Assembly (NCBI RefSeq): GCF_019793435.1 | Contig: NZ_JAILYH010000013.1 | Span: 62,001-126,000, forward strand | Length of the DNA stretch: 64,000 nucleotides | DNA from: Rhizobium redzepovicii | GTDB taxonomy: Bacteria; Pseudomonadota; Alphaproteobacteria; Rhizobiales; Rhizobiaceae | Direction of reading: 5' to 3' | Shown: positions 26,685-33,932 of the stretch, piece by piece | Layout: each line of letters opens with the position of its first letter | Numbering within the stretch: position 1 is the stretch's first letter | Made by a program: the position numbers and the translations under genes | Notes under the pieces: model-generated | What the model was told of the DNA's origin: nothing | The model's input: only the letters and a program-made list of their open reading frames with translations | Databases searched by the model: none

Positions 26685-26733
26685 TTGATCCAAATCAAAT
26701 CCAGCCATGCTGCGGCGGGCTATATCCGACCCA
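26685..26733 (+). promoter_or_regulatory. FNR/FixK box and promoter 1 of the cyd operon
   Basis: TTGATCCAAATCAA at 26685-26698 is a perfect TTGAT-N4-ATCAA box. A -10-like TATATC lies at 26721-26726, giving a predicted start near 26733 and placing the box centre at -41.5, the class II activator position. This implies induction at low oxygen by an FnrN or FixK protein, as expected for cytochrome bd. Confidence 0.8.
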
Positions 26734-26779
26734 CGATCAACGAACGGACATCCAAATTGACGCAGGGCCGCCTTGCCGA

Positions 26780-26833
26780 TTGTCGGCGAGGCGCGAAAGT
26801 CAGTATAGTGATTTCAGAAATTTATGAAATCAC
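26780..26833 (+). promoter_or_regulatory. Promoter 2 and palindromic operator before the GbsR-like regulator
   Basis: TTGTCG (26780-26785) and TATAGT (26804-26809) are 18 bp apart. Overlapping the end of the -10 is a palindrome at 26808-26833 with outer arms GTGATTTC and GAAATCAC; 12 of 13 positions pair. It ends 19 bp before the regulator ATG. The position suggests repression by the regulator encoded immediately downstream. Confidence 0.65.
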
Positions 26834-26852
26834 AGACACAACGGAAACAACG

Positions 26853-27431
26853 ATGAACCTTCCGCCTCTCGTCCAGTCCTTCGTCCTCCATTTCGGCGAA
26901 ATGGGATCGCGCTGGGGAATCAACCGCACGGTTGGCCAGATCTACGCTCTGCTCTTCGTCTCGCCGGCGCCGCTCTGCGCCGAGGAGATCGCCGAGTCGC
27001 TCGGCATCTCCCGCTCCAACGTGTCGATGAGCCTGCGAGAATTGCAGGCCTGGAACCTTGTCCTTCTCAAACACAAGCCGGACGATCGCCGCGATTTCTT
27101 CACGACGCCGGATGATGTCTGGCTGATCTTGCGGACGCTTGCCGAGGAACGAAAGAAGCGTGAAGTCGATCCGACGCTGTCGGTTCTGCGCGAAATCCTG
27201 ATGCAGCGCCCCGCCAGCGAGGCCGAACGCCATGCGCAGCAGCGCATGAGCGAAATGCACACGTTGATCGAGCAACTGACCCATTGGTATGAAGACGTAA
27301 AACAACTTGAAACCGAAAGGCTCGCAACGCTACTCTCGTTGGGCGCGAAAGTGACAAAGCTTCTGGAGGCCAAGGACCGGGTCGTTTCGCTCGGCCGCAG
27401 CCGCCGGCCGAATCCTGCGAGCAAGAGTTAG
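26853..27431 (+). CDS. GbsR/MarR-family transcriptional regulator of the cyd operon
   Basis: 192 residues from ATG 26853; the longer open frame upstream runs through the FNR box and operator and is unlikely to be translated. Winged HTH at about 25-95: IYALLFVSPAPLCAEEIAESLGISRSNVSMSLRELQAWNLV is the GbsR-type HTH, followed by the wing KHKPDDRRDFF. The C-terminal part is a dimerising helix pair. It is 4 bp upstream of cydD and so probably co-transcribed with it. It likely binds the palindrome at 26808-26833; its signal is unknown. Confidence 0.88.
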   Translation: MNLPPLVQSFVLHFGEMGSRWGINRTVGQIYALLFVSPAPLCAEEIAESLGISRSNVSMSLRELQAWNLVLLKHKPDDRRDFFTTPDDVWLILRTLAEERKKREVDPTLSVLREILMQRPASEAERHAQQRMSEMHTLIEQLTHWYEDVKQLETERLATLLSLGAKVTKLLEAKDRVVSLGRSRRPNPASKS

Positions 27432-27435
27432 CGCC

Positions 27436-29166
27436 ATGGGCAATGCTTTCTTCGACGCGACAGACAAACAAGAAACGCGGTCGCTGGACGGCGATGCCGT
27501 TTCGCCTCGCAGTGACGCGGCGATTGTTGGACTGCGCAGGGCGGCGATACTGCAGGCGCTAGCCGCCGCCATCTGGATCCCACAGGCCGGCTTGCTCGCC
27601 ATCTCGGTCGGCCGCATTGCCGATGGCGGCGGATTGCACGACGTGCTTTGGCCGGCCTTCGGCATCCTCCTCCTCGGATTGGCAAGAAGCTGTCTCGACG
27701 CGGCTGGCGGCCGCCTGGCCTTTCATGTGGCGCGCGCCGAGCTCAGCCGCAGGCGGCAGGCCGCCGTCGCCGCCCTTTCCCTGTCGTCGCCGATCGATCG
27801 CGGCCGGCCGGCGTCCGGCAAAGCCGCAAGCGTCATCGGCGAGCAGGCCGAACTGATCGTGCCCTATCTCGCCCGTTTCCAGCCGGCGCGGATGAAGGCG
27901 AGCCTCGTGCTGCTCGTCATCCTTGCCTTCGTCCTTCCGGTTTCCTGGATCGCCGCGCTGGTTTTGCTGTTCGCTGCGCCGCTGATCCCGATCTTCATGG
28001 CCCTGATCGGCTGGCGCGCCCAGGCAGCCAGCGAAAAACAACTTGTTGCGACCGGTGGCCTCAATGGCTTCCTGCTCGATCGGCTGCGCGGACTGGCGAC
28101 GATCCGGGCGCTCGGCGCGGTGGATGCCACCGCGCTCAGACTGCGCCGCGAGGCGGAATCGCTGCGGCTGCGAACCATGGCGGTGCTGAAGATCGCCTTT
28201 CTCTCCTCGGCCGTGCTCGAGCTTTTCGCCGCACTCGGCGTGGCTATGATTGCCGTCTATGTCGGTTTCAGCCTGCTTGGCGAAATCCGCTTCGGCACCT
28301 GGGCAGGCCGACTCGACCTGACTGAGGGATTGTTCATCCTGCTGCTGGCGCCGGCCTTCTTCGAGCCATTGCGCGAGCTTTCGGCCGTCTGGCACGACCG
28401 GGCGGCCGGCGAAGCGGCGCTGAAAGCGCTGGATGCCCTTGCCGCCGGTGGCCTGCCCATCCGAGGGTCGGCCGAAGCCGCGACAGCTGCCGGTACGGAG
28501 GCGCCGGCCATCCGCCTTGAAAATCTCGCTTTTCGCTATGGCTCCGACGAACCGCTGATCTATGACGGTTTCAACCTCGATATCGCTGCCGGGGAACATC
28601 TGGCGTTTCTCGGTGCCAGCGGCTCCGGCAAATCGACGCTTCTGTCGCTGATGGCGGGGCTGGCACCCTGCACCGGCGGCCGCATCGTCATCGGCGGCGT
28701 CGAGCTCGCGGATGAGACTGCCGCCAACCTGCGGGACGGTATGGCGTGGATCGGTCAGAAGCCGCATATTTTTGCCGGCACCATAACGGGGAATATCGCG
28801 CTTGGCAGACCCGGCGTGCTGCGCGGCGATGTGACCGACGCACTGGATGCCGCGAGACTCGGAAAGGCGGCCGAGGCCTATGGCGGCCGGTCCCTCGGCG
28901 AAGGCGGTATCGGGCTTTCCGGCGGCGAGGCGTTGCGGCTGGCGATCGCGCGAGCGGCCTGTAATCCGCATCTGAGGATCATCCTCGCCGACGAGCCGAC
29001 CGCGCATCTCGATGCCGCCACCGCCGCCGAAGTGACCGAGAGCCTGCTTTCGCTCGCGAGGGGGCGGACGTTGATCGTTGCCACCCACGATCCGCGGCTG
29101 GCCGCGCGCATGCAGCGCAGCATCCGCATCGACGCCGACATCATGATCAGGGAGGCCGCCGAATGA
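27436..29166 (+). CDS. cydD: CydD, ABC exporter subunit for cytochrome bd assembly
   Basis: 576 residues: an N-terminal transmembrane domain (about 25-320) and a nucleotide-binding domain with Walker A GASGSGKST, MAWIGQKPHIFAGTITGNIAL, signature LSGGEALRLAIARA (Q replaced by E in the LSGGQ motif) and ILADEPTAHLDAAT. CydDC exports glutathione/cysteine and haem-related reductant needed to mature cytochrome bd. It begins 4 bp after the regulator gene and overlaps cydC by 4 bp. Confidence 0.95.
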   Translation: MGNAFFDATDKQETRSLDGDAVSPRSDAAIVGLRRAAILQALAAAIWIPQAGLLAISVGRIADGGGLHDVLWPAFGILLLGLARSCLDAAGGRLAFHVARAELSRRRQAAVAALSLSSPIDRGRPASGKAASVIGEQAELIVPYLARFQPARMKASLVLLVILAFVLPVSWIAALVLLFAAPLIPIFMALIGWRAQAASEKQLVATGGLNGFLLDRLRGLATIRALGAVDATALRLRREAESLRLRTMAVLKIAFLSSAVLELFAALGVAMIAVYVGFSLLGEIRFGTWAGRLDLTEGLFILLLAPAFFEPLRELSAVWHDRAAGEAALKALDALAAGGLPIRGSAEAATAAGTEAPAIRLENLAFRYGSDEPLIYDGFNLDIAAGEHLAFLGASGSGKSTLLSLMAGLAPCTGGRIVIGGVELADETAANLRDGMAWIGQKPHIFAGTITGNIALGRPGVLRGDVTDALDAARLGKAAEAYGGRSLGEGGIGLSGGEALRLAIARAACNPHLRIILADEPTAHLDAATAAEVTESLLSLARGRTLIVATHDPRLAARMQRSIRIDADIMIREAAE

Positions 29167-30851
29167 GCACATTTGCTGCAGACCTCAAGCCGATCCTGCG
29201 TCTGTTTTTGGCTGAGCGCCGGCGCGCTCTGCTGCTCGGCGCCGCACTTTCGGCGGCGACGGTGACGGCGGGCATCGCCCTGCTGGGCCTGTCCGGCTGG
29301 TTCATCACCGCCACCTCGCTTGCCGCCCTTTCCGCCGCAGCCATCACCTTCGATGTCTTTGCGCCCTCGGCCGGCATCCGCCTGCTCGCCATCGTCCGAA
29401 CCGCGGCGCGTTACGGGGAAAGGCTTGCGACCCATGATGCGACGCTCGGCGTGCTCGCAGCCTTGCGCGAAAGACTGTTTCGCGGCTTCGCCGAACCGGG
29501 CGCGGCGCGCATGCTTCTGCATCGTCCGGCACGGCTGCTCTTCCGTCTGACGGCCGACATCGATGCGCTCGACAGCCTCTATCTCAGGATCCTCGTGCCG
29601 GGGGCGGTAGCGCTCGGCGCTACCTTCGCGGCAAGCCTGGTGCTGGGGTTTATGCATCCCCTGTTCGGCCTGTTCTCCGGTCTCTTTCTCATTGGTGCCG
29701 GCCTCGGTCTGCCCTTGATCGCCGCCCGGGCGGCGCGCAAATATGCACGCCGGCGCACCCATGGCATCGAGGCGCTGCGGTCGCGGACGATCGATCTCGT
29801 CGCCGGCCAGACCGACCTGCTGATGGCCGGACGGCTTGCGGCGCAAAGGCAGGCCATCGCTGCGGCAGACCACTACACCGCCGGCGCCGACGATCGGTTG
29901 AACCGCGTCGAGACCGGCCTGACCTTTGGCTTCGGCCTGGTCTCCACCCTGCTGTTGACGGCATCGCTGCTTGCCGTCGCCGCTCTTGCGGAGACGAAGG
30001 CGATTACCGCTCCCGTGGCAGCGCTTGGCCTGCTGGTTGCCTTCGCGGCGACCGAACCGTTCGCGGCACTGCGCCGCGGCGCCCTGGAACTTGGGCGGAC
30101 GCTGCTTGCGGCAAAGCGGGTCGCGCCGCGGCTTGCCGTCGCGCGGGCACCCGAGCCATTGGCGGCGGCGTTGCCGGGATATGCTTTATCGCTGAAGGAT
30201 GTCTCCGCCTTCCATGAAAATTCCGCCGTGCCGGCACTCCAAACCATCGACCTGATGCTCCGGCCAGGCGAGCGGCTGGCCGTGGTCGGCGGCAGCGGCG
30301 CCGGCAAGTCGAGCCTGCTCGCCCTGCTTTCCGGCGAATTGCCGGCGAGCGCGGGGCGTGTTGCGGCGACAAGAGCGACCTTGCTGACACAGCGGACGGA
30401 ACTCTTCGAGGACAGCCTGCGCGGCAATCTCGCTCTGGCCAACCCGGATGCGAGCGAGGCCCGCCTTCGAGACGCGCTCGCCGCTGCCGGTCTGCTTGCC
30501 GATATCGAGGCCATGCCGCGTGGGATCGATACGCCGCTCGGTGAAGGCGGGCTCGGTCTTTCCGGCGGCCAGTCGCGCCGGGTGGCGCTTGCCCGGCTCT
30601 TCCTGCGGGACACGCCGCTCTGGCTGCTAGATGAACCCACAGAGGGCCTCGATGGCGCCACCGCCCGCGATGTGCTTGGCCGCCTGTCGGCAATGGCGGC
30701 CGGCCGCTCATTGGTCATCGCCACCCATATCCGCCGCGAGGCTGCCATCGCAGACCGCATCGCCGTCATCGAAGGCGGCCGCATCACAGAGGTTTCGCGC
30801 CGTGGAGAGGCGGCGTTCGAAAAGGCACTCGACCGGCTTCGGCCGGATTGA
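29163..30851 (+). CDS. cydC: CydC, ABC exporter subunit for cytochrome bd assembly
   Basis: 562 residues. Six-helix domain (GLSGWFITATSLAALSAA near the start is typical of CydC) and an ATPase domain with Walker A GGSGAGKSS, signature LSGGQSRRVALARL and LLDEPTEGLDGAT. It forms the heterodimer with CydD. It overlaps cydD by 4 bp and is followed 74 bp later by cydA. Confidence 0.95.
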   Translation: MSTFAADLKPILRLFLAERRRALLLGAALSAATVTAGIALLGLSGWFITATSLAALSAAAITFDVFAPSAGIRLLAIVRTAARYGERLATHDATLGVLAALRERLFRGFAEPGAARMLLHRPARLLFRLTADIDALDSLYLRILVPGAVALGATFAASLVLGFMHPLFGLFSGLFLIGAGLGLPLIAARAARKYARRRTHGIEALRSRTIDLVAGQTDLLMAGRLAAQRQAIAAADHYTAGADDRLNRVETGLTFGFGLVSTLLLTASLLAVAALAETKAITAPVAALGLLVAFAATEPFAALRRGALELGRTLLAAKRVAPRLAVARAPEPLAAALPGYALSLKDVSAFHENSAVPALQTIDLMLRPGERLAVVGGSGAGKSSLLALLSGELPASAGRVAATRATLLTQRTELFEDSLRGNLALANPDASEARLRDALAAAGLLADIEAMPRGIDTPLGEGGLGLSGGQSRRVALARLFLRDTPLWLLDEPTEGLDGATARDVLGRLSAMAAGRSLVIATHIRREAAIADRIAVIEGGRITEVSRRGEAAFEKALDRLRPD

Positions 30852-30925
30852 GCGAAACCGCATGCCCTCACGCCATCCGGCGCTTGAGGAACGCTCCGGC
30901 CCCGTGGGACCGTGGGAGAAAGACA

Positions 30926-32506
30926 ATGGAACTAGATATCGTAGCACTTTCGCGCTTCCAATTCGCGCTGACGGCGCTTTACCACTTTCTGTTCGTACCG
31001 CTGACGCTCGGCCTGTCCGTGCTCCTGGCGATCATGGAAACGGTTTATGTGATGACCGGCCGCCAGATCTGGCGGCAGATGACGAAATTCTGGGGCACGC
31101 TCTTCGGCATCAATTTCGTGATCGGCGTCGCCACCGGCATCGTCATGGAATTCCAGTTCGGCATGAACTGGAGCTATTACAGCTATTATGTCGGCGACAT
31201 CTTCGGTGCGCCGCTGGCGATCGAGGGCTTGATGGCATTCTTCCTCGAGGCGACCTTTGTCGGCCTGTTCTTCTTCGGCTGGGACAAGCTGTCGAAGGTC
31301 GGCCATCTCGTCGCCACCTGGGCGGTGGCGCTGGGCTCGAACTTCTCGGCGCTGTGGATCCTGATTGCCAATGGCTGGATGCAGAACCCGGTGGGATCGG
31401 CGCTCAATCCGCAAACGATGCGCATGGAGATCACAAGCTTCTTCGATGTGGTCTTCAACCCGGTGGCCCAGGCGAAATTCGTCCATACGGTATCGGCAGG
31501 TTACGTCTGCGCTTCGATCTTCGTGCTCGGCGTCTCGGCCTGGTATATAATCAAGGGCCGGCATATCGAGCTTGCCAAGCGTTCGATGACGGTCGCCGCC
31601 TCCTTCGGCCTCGCTTCGGCGCTTTCGGTCGTCGTCCTTGGCGATGAGAGCGGTTATCTCGCGACCGAGAACCAGAAGATGAAGCTCGCGGCAATCGAGG
31701 GCATGTGGAAGACGGAACCGGCGCCGGCCGCCTTCACCGCCTTCGGCTTCCCCGACCAGGTAGCCCGCGAAACGCATTTTGCCGTGCACATTCCCTGGGT
31801 CATGGGCCTGATCGGCACGCGGTCGCTGACCACCGAAATCCCCGGCATCGACAAGCTCGAACAGCAGGCCGAAACCCGCATCCGCGATGGCATCAAGGCT
31901 TACGACGCGTTGATGCAGATCCGTTCGGCACCGGCGCAGGATCAGGTTGCGCTGGAAGTGCGCAGCTCCTTCGAGGATCTCGGCCATGATCTTGGTTATG
32001 CTCTTCTTCTGAAACGCTACGTCGACGATCCTCGCCAGGCGACCGACGAGCAGATCGTTCAGGCCGCGCGCGATACCATCCCGCACGTGCCGACGCTCTT
32101 CTGGTCCTTCCGCATCATGGTCGGCCTCGGTATCTTCTTCATCCTGCTGACCGCCACCTTCTTCTGGCTGTCGGCGCGCCGCCATCTCGACAAATATCCG
32201 TTGCTTCTGAAGATTGCCGTGCTGGCGATCCCCCTGCCCTGGGTTGCCATTGAACTCGGCTGGGTCGTCGCCGAGTTCGGCCGCCAGCCCTGGGTGATCG
32301 AAGGCGTGTTGCCGACGGCCGCCGCCGTCTCCAGCCTTGGCGCCGGCACCGTGCTTCTGACCATCATCGGATTTGCGGCACTCTACACGACGCTGATCGT
32401 CATCGAGATGGGCCTGATGATCAAGGCAATCAAGCAAGGACCGGAGCCGGACGACGAGCCGGAAGCGGTTCTGATTTCCGAAACCCTCGTCTCGGCCGCG
32501 GAGTGA
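30926..32506 (+). CDS. cydA: Cytochrome bd ubiquinol oxidase subunit I
   Basis: 526 residues from ATG 30926 (RBS GGGAGAAAG), the start that matches CydA proteins (MELDIVALSRFQFALTALYHFL). The haem b595 histidine is in ALYHFLFVPLTLG, the b558 histidine in VHTVSAGYVCA and the b558 methionine in FWSFRIMVGLG. The GRQPW motif follows. The Q-loop is long and contains DLGYALLLKRY, so it belongs to the long-Q-loop bd-I type rather than the short-loop cyanide-insensitive oxidases. About nine membrane helices; it oxidises ubiquinol and reduces oxygen with high affinity. Confidence 0.97.
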   Translation: MELDIVALSRFQFALTALYHFLFVPLTLGLSVLLAIMETVYVMTGRQIWRQMTKFWGTLFGINFVIGVATGIVMEFQFGMNWSYYSYYVGDIFGAPLAIEGLMAFFLEATFVGLFFFGWDKLSKVGHLVATWAVALGSNFSALWILIANGWMQNPVGSALNPQTMRMEITSFFDVVFNPVAQAKFVHTVSAGYVCASIFVLGVSAWYIIKGRHIELAKRSMTVAASFGLASALSVVVLGDESGYLATENQKMKLAAIEGMWKTEPAPAAFTAFGFPDQVARETHFAVHIPWVMGLIGTRSLTTEIPGIDKLEQQAETRIRDGIKAYDALMQIRSAPAQDQVALEVRSSFEDLGHDLGYALLLKRYVDDPRQATDEQIVQAARDTIPHVPTLFWSFRIMVGLGIFFILLTATFFWLSARRHLDKYPLLLKIAVLAIPLPWVAIELGWVVAEFGRQPWVIEGVLPTAAAVSSLGAGTVLLTIIGFAALYTTLIVIEMGLMIKAIKQGPEPDDEPEAVLISETLVSAAE

Positions 32507-32512
32507 CCTGCC

Positions 32513-33667
32513 ATGATCCTTCACGAACTCATCGACTATGAAACCCTGCGTCTCATCTGGTGGCTGCTGCTCGGCGTGCTGCTGATCGCCTTTGCGACAA
32601 CAGGCGGTTTCGATCTCGGCGTCGGCACCCTTCTGCCTTTCGTCGCCCGGACCGACACGGAACGGCGCGTGGCGATCAACACCATCGGCGCCACCTGGGA
32701 GGGCAACCAAGTGTGGCTGATCCTCGGCGGCGGCGCCATCTTCGCCGCCTGGCCGCCGCTTTATGCGGTGTCCTTCTCGGGCTTCTATCTAGCGATGTTC
32801 GCGATCCTCTTCGCGCTCATCCTGCGCCCGGTCGGCTTCAAATATCGTTCGAAGCGGGAAAGCGCCAGTTGGCGGAACGGCTGGGACTGGGCGCTCTTCG
32901 TCGGCGGTTTCGTGCCGTCGCTGATCTTCGGCGTCGCCGTCGGCAATGTGCTGCAGGGCGTGCCCTTCCGCTTTGCCGACGATATGCGGATCTTCTACGA
33001 GGGCTCGTTCTTCGCCCTGCTCAACCCCTATGCGCTGCTCTGCGGCCTGCTTTCGCTAGCCATGCTGACGATGCATGGTGCGGCCTGGCTGGTGTTGAAG
33101 TCGAGTGGCCCGGTCGCGGTGCGTGCCAGAAGCTATGGCAGCATCGCCGCCCTTGCCGTTATCGTGCTTTTCGCACTCGGCGGCCTCTTCCTGTGGATCG
33201 GCGTCGGTGGCTATCGCATCACCAGCGATATCAGCCCGATCGGTCCCTCCAATCCGCTGCTGAAGACCGTGGCGCTGGAGAAAGGCGCGTGGCTCACCAA
33301 CTACACCACCCACTCGTGGATGATCATCGCGCCCGTCCTCGGCTTCGTCGGCGCGGCACTGGCCTTCATTGCCATGCGGGCAAGGCGCGAGGTCATGACG
33401 CTGCTCTTCAGCAAGGTGGCGATCTTTGGCATCATCTCGACGGTCGGCCTGTCGATGTTCCCGTTCATCCTGCCCTCCTCGCTCGATCCGCGATCGAGCC
33501 TGACGGTCTGGGATGCATCCTCCAGCCACATGACGCTGTTCATCATGCTTGTGGTGACGGTGATCTTCCTGCCGATCATCTTCGCCTACACAGCCTGGGT
33601 CTACAAGGTTCTGTGGGGCAAGGTCGATGAGAAGTCGATCACCGACAAGAACAGTCACGCTTACTAG
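32513..33667 (+). CDS. cydB: Cytochrome bd ubiquinol oxidase subunit II
   Basis: 384 residues, eight membrane helices, N-terminus MILHELIDYETLRLIWWLLLGVLLIAFATTGGFDLGVG with the family-typical GFDLGVG. ERRVAINTIGATWEGNQVWLIL is the conserved loop after helix 2. It starts 6 bp after cydA. It is the structural partner of CydA in the bd oxidase. Confidence 0.97.
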   Translation: MILHELIDYETLRLIWWLLLGVLLIAFATTGGFDLGVGTLLPFVARTDTERRVAINTIGATWEGNQVWLILGGGAIFAAWPPLYAVSFSGFYLAMFAILFALILRPVGFKYRSKRESASWRNGWDWALFVGGFVPSLIFGVAVGNVLQGVPFRFADDMRIFYEGSFFALLNPYALLCGLLSLAMLTMHGAAWLVLKSSGPVAVRARSYGSIAALAVIVLFALGGLFLWIGVGGYRITSDISPIGPSNPLLKTVALEKGAWLTNYTTHSWMIIAPVLGFVGAALAFIAMRARREVMTLLFSKVAIFGIISTVGLSMFPFILPSSLDPRSSLTVWDASSSHMTLFIMLVVTVIFLPIIFAYTAWVYKVLWGKVDEKSITDKNSHAY

Positions 33668-33705
33668 AGCGATTCAGGAGAACCGCTCTAACCTTTTGTT
33701 TCTAC

Positions 33706-33749
33706 GCAATTCCGGACGGAAAACCGCTTCGCACTTTTCCTGGAATTGC
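33706..33749. repeat. 44-bp palindromic intergenic repeat, between cydB and cydX
   Basis: Arms GCAATTCC (33706-33713) and GGAATTGC (33742-33749) around a core containing GGAAAACCGCTTCGCACTTT. The copy at 55334-55377 has the same length and core. It sits inside the cyd operon, where it may set the relative amounts of cydB and cydX mRNA. Confidence 0.75.
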
Positions 33750-33767
33750 TCTGAGGGAGACCAAACG

Positions 33768-33890
33768 ATGTGGTATTTTGCATGGATCCTCGGCCTGCCG
33801 CTGGCCGCGGCCTTCGCTGTCCTCAACGCCATGTGGTACGAGTTGATGGACGATGCGGCCAGGAAGAAAGCTTCCGAGCCGCGCAAGTAG
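33768..33890 (+). CDS. cydX: CydX, small subunit of cytochrome bd
   Basis: 40 residues, MWYFAWILGLPLAAAFAVLN at the N-terminus, the hallmark of CydX: one membrane helix with the conserved W-Y-F-A-W-I-L-G start and a short charged tail. RBS GAGGGAG is 8 bp upstream. It stabilises the haems of CydAB. It is separated from cydB by 100 bp containing a palindromic repeat. Confidence 0.95.
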   Translation: MWYFAWILGLPLAAAFAVLNAMWYELMDDAARKKASEPRK

Positions 33891-33899
33891 AAAAGCAAA

Positions 33900-33921
33900 G
33901 GGCGCGGTTTGAACCGCGCCC
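33900..33921. terminator. Bidirectional terminator between cydX and the fusion oxidoreductase gene
   Basis: GGGCGCGGTT (33900-33909) and AACCGCGCCC (33912-33921) form a perfect 10-bp stem with a 2-nt loop in the DNA sense. It is T-rich on the plus side (TCTCTATTGCTT) and has TTTGCTTTT on the minus side, so it can end both convergent transcripts. Confidence 0.8.
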
Positions 33922-33932
33922 TCTCTATTGCT

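Noticed and set aside
33690-33760. Mobile element insertion between cydB and cydX
   Set aside because: The repeat is a short non-coding palindrome without transposase or target duplications; treated as an intergenic repeat.
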